From assembly GCA_001790515.1 (NCBI GenBank), contig MGCS01000014.1, positions 1-55,123 on the forward strand: a stretch of DNA of 55,123 nucleotides, in the 5' to 3' direction. This document shows positions 8,278-16,434 of this stretch, piece by piece; positions within the stretch are counted from its first letter, which is position 1; each line of letters opens with the position of its first letter. Source of the stretch: Candidatus Saccharibacteria bacterium RIFCSPHIGHO2_12_FULL_44_22. Its GTDB lineage: Bacteria; Patescibacteriota; Saccharimonadia; Saccharimonadales; Saccharimonadaceae. Position numbers and translations under genes: made by a program. Below the pieces are notes generated by a model. The model saw only the letters and a list, made by a program, of their open reading frames with translations. It ran no database searches and was not told where the DNA came from.

Positions 8278-10356
8278 ATGTATCCAAATAACAGTGATCC
8301 GCAACAACCTGGTCAGCCGCAGCAGCCAGCGCAACAGCCACAACCTCAGCCGGGTTGGGGGCAGCAGAATGCGTATCCGCAGCAGCAACCATATATTCAG
8401 CCACAAGGTCAGGATAGTACACGCAGCACCAGACAGCAGCAGCCGTGGCAGCCTCAGCCTCAATTCCAAACTCCGCCTACCGCGCAACCTCAGTTTCAGC
8501 AGCAGCCACAGCAGTCGATGGCGCCGATTTCACAAATGTCGCGTACGCCAATCGGCAAGCTTCACAAAGGTCCAAGCGCTTTGTTGTTCAATGACTGGAT
8601 GCAGCGTCACTGGAAACTCGTTTTGTTGGTTGTCATTGGGCTTATTATCCTTGGGGTAACAATATTCCAAATTGTATACCCAAGCGGACGTCTGCTACCC
8701 GGTACGCAAATAGATGGCGTGTCTGTTGGAGGTATGCGCAAAGACGATGCCGCCAAGAAATTAAATGAACTTTATGGTACTGCCAAGCTCAATATCTTCT
8801 TTGGTAAAAACGAAGCCGCGTTCCAGTCGCCACAGTTGAAAGAAGTCGGCATCAGTGTCCTGAACGAAGAACGACTTGCGGCAATGGAATACCCATTTTA
8901 TTTTCGTATCATTCCAGGATCGTATTTATGGGTCAATTCTGTCATGAAAACAGGATCACTTGAATATGCCTATGACAAACAGCAAATTCAGTCATACACG
9001 CAAAGCAAAGTAGGCGAAGATTGTACGGTACCAGCTCAGGATGCCACACTAAAGCTTGTCGATAGTCAGTTGCAGGTTGTTCCGTCGGTTCCCGGGGGAG
9101 TTTGCGAGATCACTAAGTTCCAAGAAAAACTTGCCGAAGTTCGTCCCGAAGCTGGAAAGCAAAATGACGTGCGTATTGATAGCGTCGAGACGCCTGCAAA
9201 GGTGGACGAAGACAAAGCTCGTGAACTAGCCGATGTACTAAATACTCGCATGAAAAATCCTATGCCACTATCTCTTGGAAACGATTCGCAGTCTGTGCCT
9301 GGACGAGTTGTGTTGAGTTGGCTTGACTTCAAAAGCGATGTACCGCCAGAAGATATCGACAATAGCGGCAAAGACACCGCAAAGCTCGTCTACGAAATCA
9401 ACAAAGGTCGCATGTCATCCTATATAAATTCGGGGATTGCAGCAAAAGTCATTAAACAGCCGGGTGTGACAAAAATATCCACGACCGATTTCAAGGAAAC
9501 GGCTCGTACTAATGGTGCGGACGGTACCCAACTCGATATCGATAAGATTATTATATCTGTATCGAATTATATTAATGCCAAGGCAGACCAAGCTGTCGCG
9601 GTGACGCACCCGGTAGGTCCAACATTTAGCTACACACGTAGCTACACTCCAACGAGCGTTGGGTTTAACGCCATGCTTGCTCAGTTTGCCAATGACAACC
9701 CCGGTACGTATGGGCTTGCGTTTACAGAACTCAGTGGAGTGAAGTATCCTCGATCGGCCGCATTCAACACCGAAGCTCGAATTCCGTCGGCTGGTGTTGA
9801 GAGTCTTTATTTGGGCTATGCTGCGCTGATGGGGTTATCTGACGGAACATTACGCGAGGCGGACAAGATTGCTGGTACACGCGTTGTAAGCACGTGCTTG
9901 GATGATATGATAATGAAAAACGATGATGCTTGCCGACTTGGATTCTATACGCACTTTGGTTTTGCGACGACAACTGCTCGTGGCAAAGAGCTTGGTTTGA
10001 AAAACACCGTGTTTGCCGACAAAGGTGGCGTGACGTCGGCTGGGGATCTGCATGGTGTCATGACAAAACTCTATGCTAGTCAGATCGCTAAAGCGCAAAA
10101 CGGTCAGTCGCTTCTGATTACTGCTCGTAGATCACAGCTAAGTGAAGGGATACCTGCCGGTGTTCAAACAGGGCAGATTGCTAATTTTGTCGGTGAAAAT
10201 AACACCGTCCATAACAATACTGCGATTGTCTATTCTGCGAAGGGCACGTATGTTTTGACGGTCGTATCAGACGGATCGAGCTGGGAAAAGGTAGTAGAAC
10301 TCACAAAGAAAATCCAAGCCCTAAAATTGGTTAAAATTCCAGACAATGCTCGTTAA
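8278..10356 (+). CDS. Beta-lactamase-like paralogue lacking catalytic residues
   Basis: A 692-residue tandem paralogue of the preceding gene. It adds an N-terminal tail of about 100 residues rich in Gln and Pro, presumably cytoplasmic, then a membrane helix (about 112-136), PG_binding_4-like repeats with IDGVSVGGM near residue 147, and the beta-lactamase-like fold. The catalytic positions are replaced: SxxK reads G506-V-E-S509, SDN reads N548-D-D550, and the KTG lysine aligns with F637. The fold motifs around these sites are conserved, so it looks like a maintained pseudoenzyme, perhaps a scaffold, peptidoglycan-binding partner or regulator of its sister. A TATAAA-like -10 lies about 10 bases before the ATG. 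Confidence 0.87.
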   Translation: MYPNNSDPQQPGQPQQPAQQPQPQPGWGQQNAYPQQQPYIQPQGQDSTRSTRQQQPWQPQPQFQTPPTAQPQFQQQPQQSMAPISQMSRTPIGKLHKGPSALLFNDWMQRHWKLVLLVVIGLIILGVTIFQIVYPSGRLLPGTQIDGVSVGGMRKDDAAKKLNELYGTAKLNIFFGKNEAAFQSPQLKEVGISVLNEERLAAMEYPFYFRIIPGSYLWVNSVMKTGSLEYAYDKQQIQSYTQSKVGEDCTVPAQDATLKLVDSQLQVVPSVPGGVCEITKFQEKLAEVRPEAGKQNDVRIDSVETPAKVDEDKARELADVLNTRMKNPMPLSLGNDSQSVPGRVVLSWLDFKSDVPPEDIDNSGKDTAKLVYEINKGRMSSYINSGIAAKVIKQPGVTKISTTDFKETARTNGADGTQLDIDKIIISVSNYINAKADQAVAVTHPVGPTFSYTRSYTPTSVGFNAMLAQFANDNPGTYGLAFTELSGVKYPRSAAFNTEARIPSAGVESLYLGYAALMGLSDGTLREADKIAGTRVVSTCLDDMIMKNDDACRLGFYTHFGFATTTARGKELGLKNTVFADKGGVTSAGDLHGVMTKLYASQIAKAQNGQSLLITARRSQLSEGIPAGVQTGQIANFVGENNTVHNNTAIVYSAKGTYVLTVVSDGSSWEKVVELTKKIQALKLVKIPDNAR

Positions 10357-10365
10357 TCAGCTCGC

Positions 10366-10394
10366 TTGACCTGACAGATAAGATTCGATATAAT
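10366..10394 (+). promoter_or_regulatory. Sigma-70-type promoter of tRNA-Asn
   Basis: TTGACC at 10366-10371, a 17-base spacer, then TATAAT at 10389-10394. The predicted start is about 5 bases before the mature tRNA 5' end. Confidence 0.85.
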
Positions 10395-10405
10395 TACCCC
10401 TGTAC

Positions 10406-10480
10406 TCCGGCATAGCTCAGTGGTAGAGCGGATCGCTGTTAACGATTAGGTCGCTGGTTCGAGCCCAGCTGCCGGAGCCA
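10406..10480 (+). tRNA. tRNA-Asn, anticodon GTT, CCA encoded
   Basis: A full cloverleaf can be drawn. The acceptor arm TCCGGCA (10406-10412) pairs with TGCCGGA (10470-10476). The D arm contains CTCAGTGGTAGAG. The anticodon stem is GATCG/CGATT with loop CTGTTAA, anticodon GTT. The T arm is GCTGG-TTCGAGC-CCAGC, the discriminator is G, and the CCA is encoded at 10478-10480. A strong promoter lies upstream. The 12 bases GCCGGAGCCAAG at its 3' end (10471-10482) recur exactly at 50515-50526 in a decayed tRNA copy, which marks this tRNA as a probable integration site. Confidence 0.96.
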
Positions 10481-10482
10481 AG

Positions 10483-10700
10483 CCAAGCAGAGAAAAGCAT
10501 AGACCCAGTTCTATGACCGACAATAACTTCTCTCCTTGGTCAGTCAAGATAGAGTTGTGCTGACAACAAGGTACAAATGTTGGAACCGTCCGAAAGGGCG
10601 GTTCTTTCATATCCACCCCTGTAATTTAGTTCGAACCCAGTCCGTCCCGTCCTGAGCAAGCAAGCAAGCAAAAAGCTGACCCGTTTCCAAGACCTGTCAC
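10483..10700 (+). ncRNA. Candidate structured RNA downstream of tRNA-Asn (copy 1)
   Basis: About 220 bases directly after the tRNA have no protein-coding frame but align along their length with 48341-48545. Shared blocks include GACC-AGTTC, GAACCG...CGGTTC, CCTGTAA-TTAGTTC and the tail GTTTCC. The best element is a 9-bp hairpin with a GAAA tetraloop at 10583-10604. In the other copy the stem is kept while three of its base pairs differ (T-G to C-G, C-G to T-G, C-G to A-T). It could be a tRNA read-through trailer, a small RNA or part of an attachment site; the hairpin may also work as a terminator. Function unknown. Confidence 0.5.
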
Positions 10701-10752
10701 TTCTTAGTCTCAAAATATAACTATCGTGAGTTATTTGAGCGAAGAAGCGGCT

Positions 10753-11041
10753 TTACCTAGGTTGGCTAGCTCGCCAATCTCGCCAAGAGTAGTCATTGCT
10801 GCACGCATTGCACGTATAGGTTCGATTATCGTTTTCATCATCGTCCTTAAGTCCATCGTCCTCGGCGCTCGTAATTTCTTGTATCTCTCCGTAGTCTATG
10901 ATGCATCCCTCAAGAATGAACTTATGGCCGTCTGCCTCGAGTTCTTTTATCAGAGTATCGTTAGGGTCCCCGTATATATGTTCAGCAACATCTTTCGATC
11001 CGCACTTAGGGCAATTTGGTACGAAATATTTTTTCAGTCAT
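10753..11041 (-). pseudogene. Zinc-ribbon protein with a one-base frameshift in an A6 run
   Basis: Reading the minus strand from ATG at 11041 gives M-T-E-K and then hits a stop after 11 codons. If one base of the six-A run (about 11028-11033) is dropped, a 95-residue protein opens: it begins MTEKYFVPNCPKCGSKDV, contains HIYGDP and LEGC, and ends with a CNAC pair before a TAA at 10755-10753. The CPKC...LEGC...CxxC layout is the same zinc-ribbon type found at the N-terminus of the protein at 27455-28066. It may be a true pseudogene, a sequencing slip or slippage-dependent expression. A plus-strand frame over the same DNA is its antisense shadow. Confidence 0.62.
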
Positions 11042-11095
11042 ATAGTTAGTGTGGCACAATACTACATAAATTGCCTACCGCTTTGGCGTTATTAG

Positions 11096-12376
11096 CTACG
11101 TCGCTTCATAGAACTCAAGTTCACCGTTCTTTATCTGCATCATCGGTCCCATGTTTGCTGCTAGGACTGTTCTTTCGCTGTCAGTACCGTCGGCAAGCAC
11201 ATATCTAGCGTACTCAACAAATGGGTTATCGAGTTTTTGTTCAATCTTGTAGTGTGCGAGTATCGTTTTGGTCGTATAGAAGTGCTTGTCGACCCTGGCT
11301 CGAAGCTTGTCGGTTATTGTGATCTGCTCGTGATGGTTTTCAATAAAGCTCTGCATTAACTCGCAAAGCTTCTCCTCATTCACATATTTCTCTGCACAAT
11401 TTGGGTCTTTCCGTCTTGTGCAATTGTAGTAGACAAATCTTTTTACATCGCCATTTTTTAGGGTCTTAAATTTGTCTTGAGCAGTAATATCGGCAGTACA
11501 CCTTCCGCATTTTAGGAGTCCTCGAAAGGCGAATGTTTTTGATCCCCATAGCCCCTTATTTATTCCTCGAGTTTCTTGAACTCGGTCGAATAACTCCTTC
11601 GAAATCAGTGGCTCATGTGCACCGTCATACCAAGGCGCATCGGGTGCTTGCGGATATTGGAATCGGCCATAGTAGAAGGGCGTACTCAGTATCACGAGTA
11701 TTTGGCTAACGCTGACTTGCTTGCCGGATCTGTTAGTGAATCCTTGCTCGTCAAACCAAGCTTTTAGTCGACGACCGCTCCATCTTTCATATCCAGCTTT
11801 TTCAAATGCTTCTTTAATGATTGGTGCACGCTCAGGATCTAGGATAATATCATTCACACCACCGAAGGCTCTGTTCATGTAGCCAAGCGGCGCGACCCCA
11901 GGTCTCCAGCCCATCTCGCATTTAGTACGTATGCCACGCTTCACATTAATACTCTTATTATCGTTTTCTAGTTTTGCTTGAGAGCAGAGGATCATAAGCA
12001 AAAACTTCTCGTTAGGGCTGTTTGTGAAGGTCTGTGAATAGGTGCGGATGTGGAGCAGTTTGTGCTGATCCATCAGATCGACTACTGAACCTAAGTCGCC
12101 AGCATTTCGGCTGAGGCGGTCCGGTGCCCAGGTGAGCACAGCGTTATATTCATCATTAGCTATACCCGCTAGCATCTTGTTATATACCGGCCGCCTGCCC
12201 GAATCCTTTGCTGAGTGGCTTTCTTGTAGTTCGCAAACAACGTTTAACCCTTCATTAGTGGCTAGTGCGCGCATCTCTGCGAGCTGAGAGTCAATTGACA
12301 TAGCTTGGCGTTCGTCAGACTCGCTTGATTTGCGAGCATAAAGACAGTATTTGAGCTGAATCGATTTAGTTTCCAT
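11096..12376 (-). CDS. Large serine recombinase (site-specific integrase)
   Basis: About 426 residues from the ATG at 12376; a TTG four codons earlier (12388) is an alternative start. The resolvase catalytic domain begins with YCLYARKSSESD, which holds the nucleophile serine near residue 17. It is followed by SIDSQ and DRLSRNAGD, the arginine-rich active-site stretch. A recombinase domain (about 165-275) and a zinc ribbon (CGRC ... C-x7-C near 290-325) follow, then a helical C-terminus. Such enzymes integrate and excise mobile DNA at short att sites. It lies just inside the island, about 600 bases from tRNA-Asn, and reads toward it, the usual place for an integrase next to its att site. Confidence 0.93.
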   Translation of the reverse strand: METKSIQLKYCLYARKSSESDERQAMSIDSQLAEMRALATNEGLNVVCELQESHSAKDSGRRPVYNKMLAGIANDEYNAVLTWAPDRLSRNAGDLGSVVDLMDQHKLLHIRTYSQTFTNSPNEKFLLMILCSQAKLENDNKSINVKRGIRTKCEMGWRPGVAPLGYMNRAFGGVNDIILDPERAPIIKEAFEKAGYERWSGRRLKAWFDEQGFTNRSGKQVSVSQILVILSTPFYYGRFQYPQAPDAPWYDGAHEPLISKELFDRVQETRGINKGLWGSKTFAFRGLLKCGRCTADITAQDKFKTLKNGDVKRFVYYNCTRRKDPNCAEKYVNEEKLCELMQSFIENHHEQITITDKLRARVDKHFYTTKTILAHYKIEQKLDNPFVEYARYVLADGTDSERTVLAANMGPMMQIKNGELEFYEAT

Positions 12377-12439
12377 TGCAAGGTACAAGGTACCGCCGAA
12401 CCGATGGTAAGTCTAGGTGTAATAAGATGTAAAAAAGGT

Positions 12440-12445
12440 TATAAT
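12440..12445 (+). promoter_or_regulatory. Probable -10 box of the helicase operon
   Basis: TATAAT, 41 bases before the helicase ATG. The -35 region is unconvincing. The half palindrome AGGTGTAATAA just upstream (about 12415-12425) equals one arm of the 1508-1529 palindrome and could be an operator half-site. Confidence 0.45.
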
Positions 12446-12486
12446 GTTATGCAATATATCTGATAATTTCCGAAATATTTAAAACT

Positions 12487-15400
12487 ATGGATCAAACTAA
12501 TATACCCAAATTCTTCGACAACGTTACCGACAGGGTTATTGATGATCTAAAGTTAACGATTCGAGCAAACAGCAAGGTGGATATTGCGGCAGCCAGTTTC
12601 TCGATATACGCTTACCAGCTACTAAAAAACGAGCTCGAACAAGTAGACGAGCTAAATTTCCTTTTTACCGGGGAAGTTTTTACGAGCGAAAAGGCTGCAC
12701 GCGAGTCGCGCGAGTTTTATATACCCCGACTGAATGCGGAACGATCACTATATGGCACAGATTTCGAAATCAAGCTCCGTAATGAGCTAAACCAGCAGGC
12801 GATCGCCAAGGAGTGCGCTGATTGGATCCGAAAAAAAGTTAAGTTCAAGTCAAATACGTCCGGCGAATACATGATGCCGTTTATGTCCGTCCGCAACGAC
12901 AACGAAGAACTGGCATATTCGCCACTTATGAACTTTACGACAGCTGACCTAGGAGCTGATCGTGGTCACAATGCTTACTCGACAACAACAAAGGTATATG
13001 CACCGCAGGCGAAACACTTTATCGATACATTTGAATCAGTATGGAATGAAGACGGGAAGCTAGCTGACGTCACAGAAGCTGTACTTGAAAATATTACCGC
13101 CGCGTATAAAGAAAACTCTCCAGAATTAATCTACTTTATGGCTCTTTACAATATCTTCAGCGAATTTCTCGAAGATTTGAACGCTGATTTTCTTCCAAAC
13201 GAAGCAACAGGATTTAAGCAGTCTCAGATATGGGGCAAGCTATATGAGTTCCAGAAAGACGCAGTGATTGGATGTATTGCGAAATTGGAAAAGCATAATG
13301 GCTGTATTCTTGCCGACTCTGTCGGTCTTGGTAAGACCTTCTCTGCGCTTGGAGTGATTAAGTATTATGAGACTCGCAATAAGAATGTACTTGTTCTCTG
13401 CCCAAAGCGTTTGAGCGATAACTGGAATACATTCAAAGGTAACTACAAGAACAATCCAATCGTAGGAGATCGTCTACGTTACGACGTGCTTTATCATACT
13501 GACCTAAACCGAGAGAGCGGGGACAGTAACGGAATTGACCTCTTCAAGCTTAACTGGGAAAATTACGATCTAGTTGTTATAGATGAATCACACAACTTTC
13601 GCAACGGGGCATCTTCAACCCACAGAAACGAAGATGAGGAGTACGAAAATAGGTATCAGAAACTTTTGAGCAAGGTCATTACGCAGGGTGTAAAAACAAA
13701 AGTACTGATGCTCTCGGCAACACCAGTCAATACACGCTTTGCAGATCTACGCAATCAACTCATGCTAGCTGCGGAAGGCGACAGCAACGCCTTCGAAGGC
13801 CATCTAAATACCGATAACCCAGTAGATAAGATATTCCGTGATGCCGATGCAGCGTTCAAGGCCTGGGGAGCACTTGACCCTGTAGAACGCACGACACCAC
13901 GCTTGCTAGAAATGCTGCACTTCGACTTCTTCGAACTTCTAGATGGCGTCACTATCGCACGCTCGCGCAAGCATATTGAGAAGTATTATGCCGATGCCAA
14001 CCTCGGTAAATTTCCGGAACGGCTTAAGCCCATTAGCCACCGTCCCGATCTTACCGATATAGATGGCATTGACTTCAATGAGATCTTTAGGCGTATTGAT
14101 TCACTTAACATGGACATCTATACGCCACTAAAGTATGTCCATCCATCGCGCATTGAAAAATATGTAGACATAACTTCCGCTAAGGGTAAGAGTTGGGCAA
14201 ACCGTGAAGCGGGGCGTAACGTTTTAATGGTAACGAATCTTCTTAAGCGTATTGAGAGTAGCATTTACGCATTCAGACTCACAGCAACTCACATATGGGA
14301 GTTGGTCGACTCAACGATCGACAATATTGAACGCTTCGAACACGGTATCTCCCAGGAGCTCGAACTTGAGCAAGCTGACGTTAGCGATCTAGATGCCGAA
14401 GATTCTGATGGCGAGTGGTCGGTAGGCAAGAAGTTCAAGGTCTCACTCGAAGATATGGACTATGTGAGCTGGCGCGAAAAACTCTTACAAGATAAAAAAG
14501 TTCTCGACGAGTTACTTAGTATGATCGCACCCGTCGTAGATGAACACGACCTCAAGCTCCAAAAGCTGATTGATGTGCTACGCGATAAAATAACTAACCC
14601 CATCAATGGTGATAATAAGAAGGTGATTATCTTTACTGCCTTCGCTGATACCGCAGATTATTTGTACGGAGAGCTGTCTGATCGCTTAAAAGATGAGTTC
14701 GGCATAAATAGTGCAGTCGTTACTGGTACGCGAAATCCCGCGACCACCCTGCCGGATGTGCGAGCAGACTTCAATGCGATCCTCACACTATTTTCCCCTC
14801 GCGCGAAAAACCGGGATGCGCTATTCCCGCAAAATCCGGGCGATATAGACATTCTCATCGGGACTGACTGTATTTCAGAAGGTCAGAACCTGCAGGACTG
14901 TGACTATTTGATCAATTATGACATTCACTGGAATCCAGTTCGGATCATTCAGCGCTTCGGTCGTATCGATCGTATTGGTTCGGTGAACGACAAAATCCAG
15001 CTAACGAATTTTTGGCCAAATATCTCGCTTGATGAGTACATCAACCTTAAGGCTCGCGTCGAAGGTCGCATGAAGCTCGTTAACCTTACGGCTACGGGCA
15101 GCGACAATCCTATCGACCAAGCCGATAATGCTGAACTTGAATACCGCAAGAGACAACTAGAGAAAATTCAAGACGAAGTCGTTGACATAGAAGATATGAA
15201 TAGCGGTGTTTCGATTATGGATCTTGGTCTCAACGAGTTCCATCTCGACCTACAAGAGCTCCTAAAGAAGTACGGGGAAGCAGATCACTTGCCTTATGGT
15301 ATCCATGCACTATCACGCACTAGCGAAGACGCACCGCGTGGAGCAATATTTGTCCTCAAGAACGTTAACAGTGGTGTTAATATCGATAAGCAGAACAGGC

Positions 15401-15735
15401 TGCACCCATTTTACCTTGTTTACATCACTGATGATGGTCAGGTTGCGGTCAATCATTTACAGCCTAAAGAGCTTCTCGACAAACTGCGACTACTCGCTAA
15501 AGGTAAAGACCAGCCAGACACTGACTTGGTCGCTAAGTTTAACGCCGAGACGAGCGACGGCAAAGATATGAGCAACTATACCCAGCTTCTAACCAATGCT
15601 ATCCAATCTATGATTATTACAAAGCAAGATGCAGATATCGATAGCCTCTTTTCAGCAGGTGGTACGACCGCTCTTACGGGAGATATTCAAGGGCTCGATG
15701 ATTTTGAACTTATTAACTTCTTGGTGGTTAGATAG
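12487..15735 (+). CDS. SNF2-type helicase with N-terminal PLD-like domain
   Basis: A 1082-residue SF2 ATPase. The first 150 residues have the spacing of a phospholipase-D-like domain. The motor follows: Walker A DSVGLGKT near residue 280, DESH box near 366, SATPVNTRF (motif III) near 411, and QRFGRIDRIGS (motif VI) near 822. The domain composition matches helicases that travel with DUF4391 and type III modification/restriction genes. Its TAG overlaps the GTG of the DUF4391 gene by one base, so the two are translationally coupled. It probably remodels or translocates DNA for the restriction complex; whether the PLD-like part cuts DNA cannot be told. Confidence 0.88.
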   Translation: MDQTNIPKFFDNVTDRVIDDLKLTIRANSKVDIAAASFSIYAYQLLKNELEQVDELNFLFTGEVFTSEKAARESREFYIPRLNAERSLYGTDFEIKLRNELNQQAIAKECADWIRKKVKFKSNTSGEYMMPFMSVRNDNEELAYSPLMNFTTADLGADRGHNAYSTTTKVYAPQAKHFIDTFESVWNEDGKLADVTEAVLENITAAYKENSPELIYFMALYNIFSEFLEDLNADFLPNEATGFKQSQIWGKLYEFQKDAVIGCIAKLEKHNGCILADSVGLGKTFSALGVIKYYETRNKNVLVLCPKRLSDNWNTFKGNYKNNPIVGDRLRYDVLYHTDLNRESGDSNGIDLFKLNWENYDLVVIDESHNFRNGASSTHRNEDEEYENRYQKLLSKVITQGVKTKVLMLSATPVNTRFADLRNQLMLAAEGDSNAFEGHLNTDNPVDKIFRDADAAFKAWGALDPVERTTPRLLEMLHFDFFELLDGVTIARSRKHIEKYYADANLGKFPERLKPISHRPDLTDIDGIDFNEIFRRIDSLNMDIYTPLKYVHPSRIEKYVDITSAKGKSWANREAGRNVLMVTNLLKRIESSIYAFRLTATHIWELVDSTIDNIERFEHGISQELELEQADVSDLDAEDSDGEWSVGKKFKVSLEDMDYVSWREKLLQDKKVLDELLSMIAPVVDEHDLKLQKLIDVLRDKITNPINGDNKKVIIFTAFADTADYLYGELSDRLKDEFGINSAVVTGTRNPATTLPDVRADFNAILTLFSPRAKNRDALFPQNPGDIDILIGTDCISEGQNLQDCDYLINYDIHWNPVRIIQRFGRIDRIGSVNDKIQLTNFWPNISLDEYINLKARVEGRMKLVNLTATGSDNPIDQADNAELEYRKRQLEKIQDEVVDIEDMNSGVSIMDLGLNEFHLDLQELLKKYGEADHLPYGIHALSRTSEDAPRGAIFVLKNVNSGVNIDKQNRLHPFYLVYITDDGQVAVNHLQPKELLDKLRLLAKGKDQPDTDLVAKFNAETSDGKDMSNYTQLLTNAIQSMIITKQDADIDSLFSAGGTTALTGDIQGLDDFELINFLVVR

Positions 15736-16382
15736 TGGATTTGCCAAACAGCACTAACTTCAACCGTTTCGTACCAAAAGAAAAGTTTTATAGTAAAACA
15801 TCGATTAATTCCAAGATTCGACAATCCTTTACTAATGAAATCGAACGCATTACATGGATAAATAAAATCTCGCCTAAAACTCTTAACATAACATCTGGTG
15901 AATACGGGGAGCTACAGGTATTCGAGATTTCCTTAAAAACTGAAGATATTAGTAATGCATTGTTAAAGCATATCGACACATTCATTCCGTACCCGATTCT
16001 TTTTATCCTAAAAAAGCCAGGCGCTGTTAAAGCGGCAATATCATTCAAAGAACCTAATATGAAAAACGAGAATCTGATGAAGGTAGATAGCTACTACGAT
16101 ACTGGCTGGAAGCAATCACTTCAACTCGAGCTGAAAGGCCGTTCAGTTGATGAGATATACAAGAACTATCTATATCAAATAGCTCCTGGGCTTAAAGCTG
16201 TTGGCCAAGCAAATACCAAGGCAGCTATCGAAATAAGCAAAGAGCATCAAGCCATAACTAAAAAAATCGAAGGGCTGCGGCGGATGATGGCAAATGAGCC
16301 GTCTATTGCCAAGCGACAGGAGCTTGCTCGCGAGCGGTATCAACTAGAGCAGTACTTAGAAAATTTACAGGGGAATACGTAG
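15735..16382 (+). CDS. DUF4391 domain protein of the restriction locus
   Basis: A 215-residue protein resembling DUF4391: an alpha/beta core with PYPILFILKK near residue 80, and a C-terminal coiled-coil-like helix (about 150-215) rich in Lys, Glu and Arg. Its GTG start overlaps the helicase stop (TAG/GTG share one G). DUF4391 has no assigned reaction, but it recurs between such helicases and type III methyltransferases, so it is probably a structural or targeting subunit of the same complex. A TATAAT at 16383-16388, right after its stop, may give the methyltransferase gene its own promoter. Confidence 0.75.
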   Translation: MDLPNSTNFNRFVPKEKFYSKTSINSKIRQSFTNEIERITWINKISPKTLNITSGEYGELQVFEISLKTEDISNALLKHIDTFIPYPILFILKKPGAVKAAISFKEPNMKNENLMKVDSYYDTGWKQSLQLELKGRSVDEIYKNYLYQIAPGLKAVGQANTKAAIEISKEHQAITKKIEGLRRMMANEPSIAKRQELARERYQLEQYLENLQGNT

Positions 16383-16434
16383 TATAATAATAACAACGAA
16401 GACAGGGTGGCTAACATTGTAAGCGAGGGGAAAC

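Noticed and set aside
8294-8659. 121-codon frame overlapping the beta-lactamase-like paralogue
   Set aside because: Out-of-frame shadow of the Gln/Pro-rich repeat region; Ser/Arg-rich low-complexity product.
10560-10620. T-box riboswitch, suggested by a GGAACCG block before a hairpin
   Set aside because: The stem I specifier loop and the full T-box sequence are absent, and no aminoacyl-tRNA synthetase or amino-acid gene follows either copy.
10726-11049. 107-codon plus-strand frame after tRNA-Asn
   Set aside because: It is the antisense shadow of the frameshifted zinc-ribbon gene on the minus strand, which has real cysteine motifs; the plus-strand product has no natural composition.
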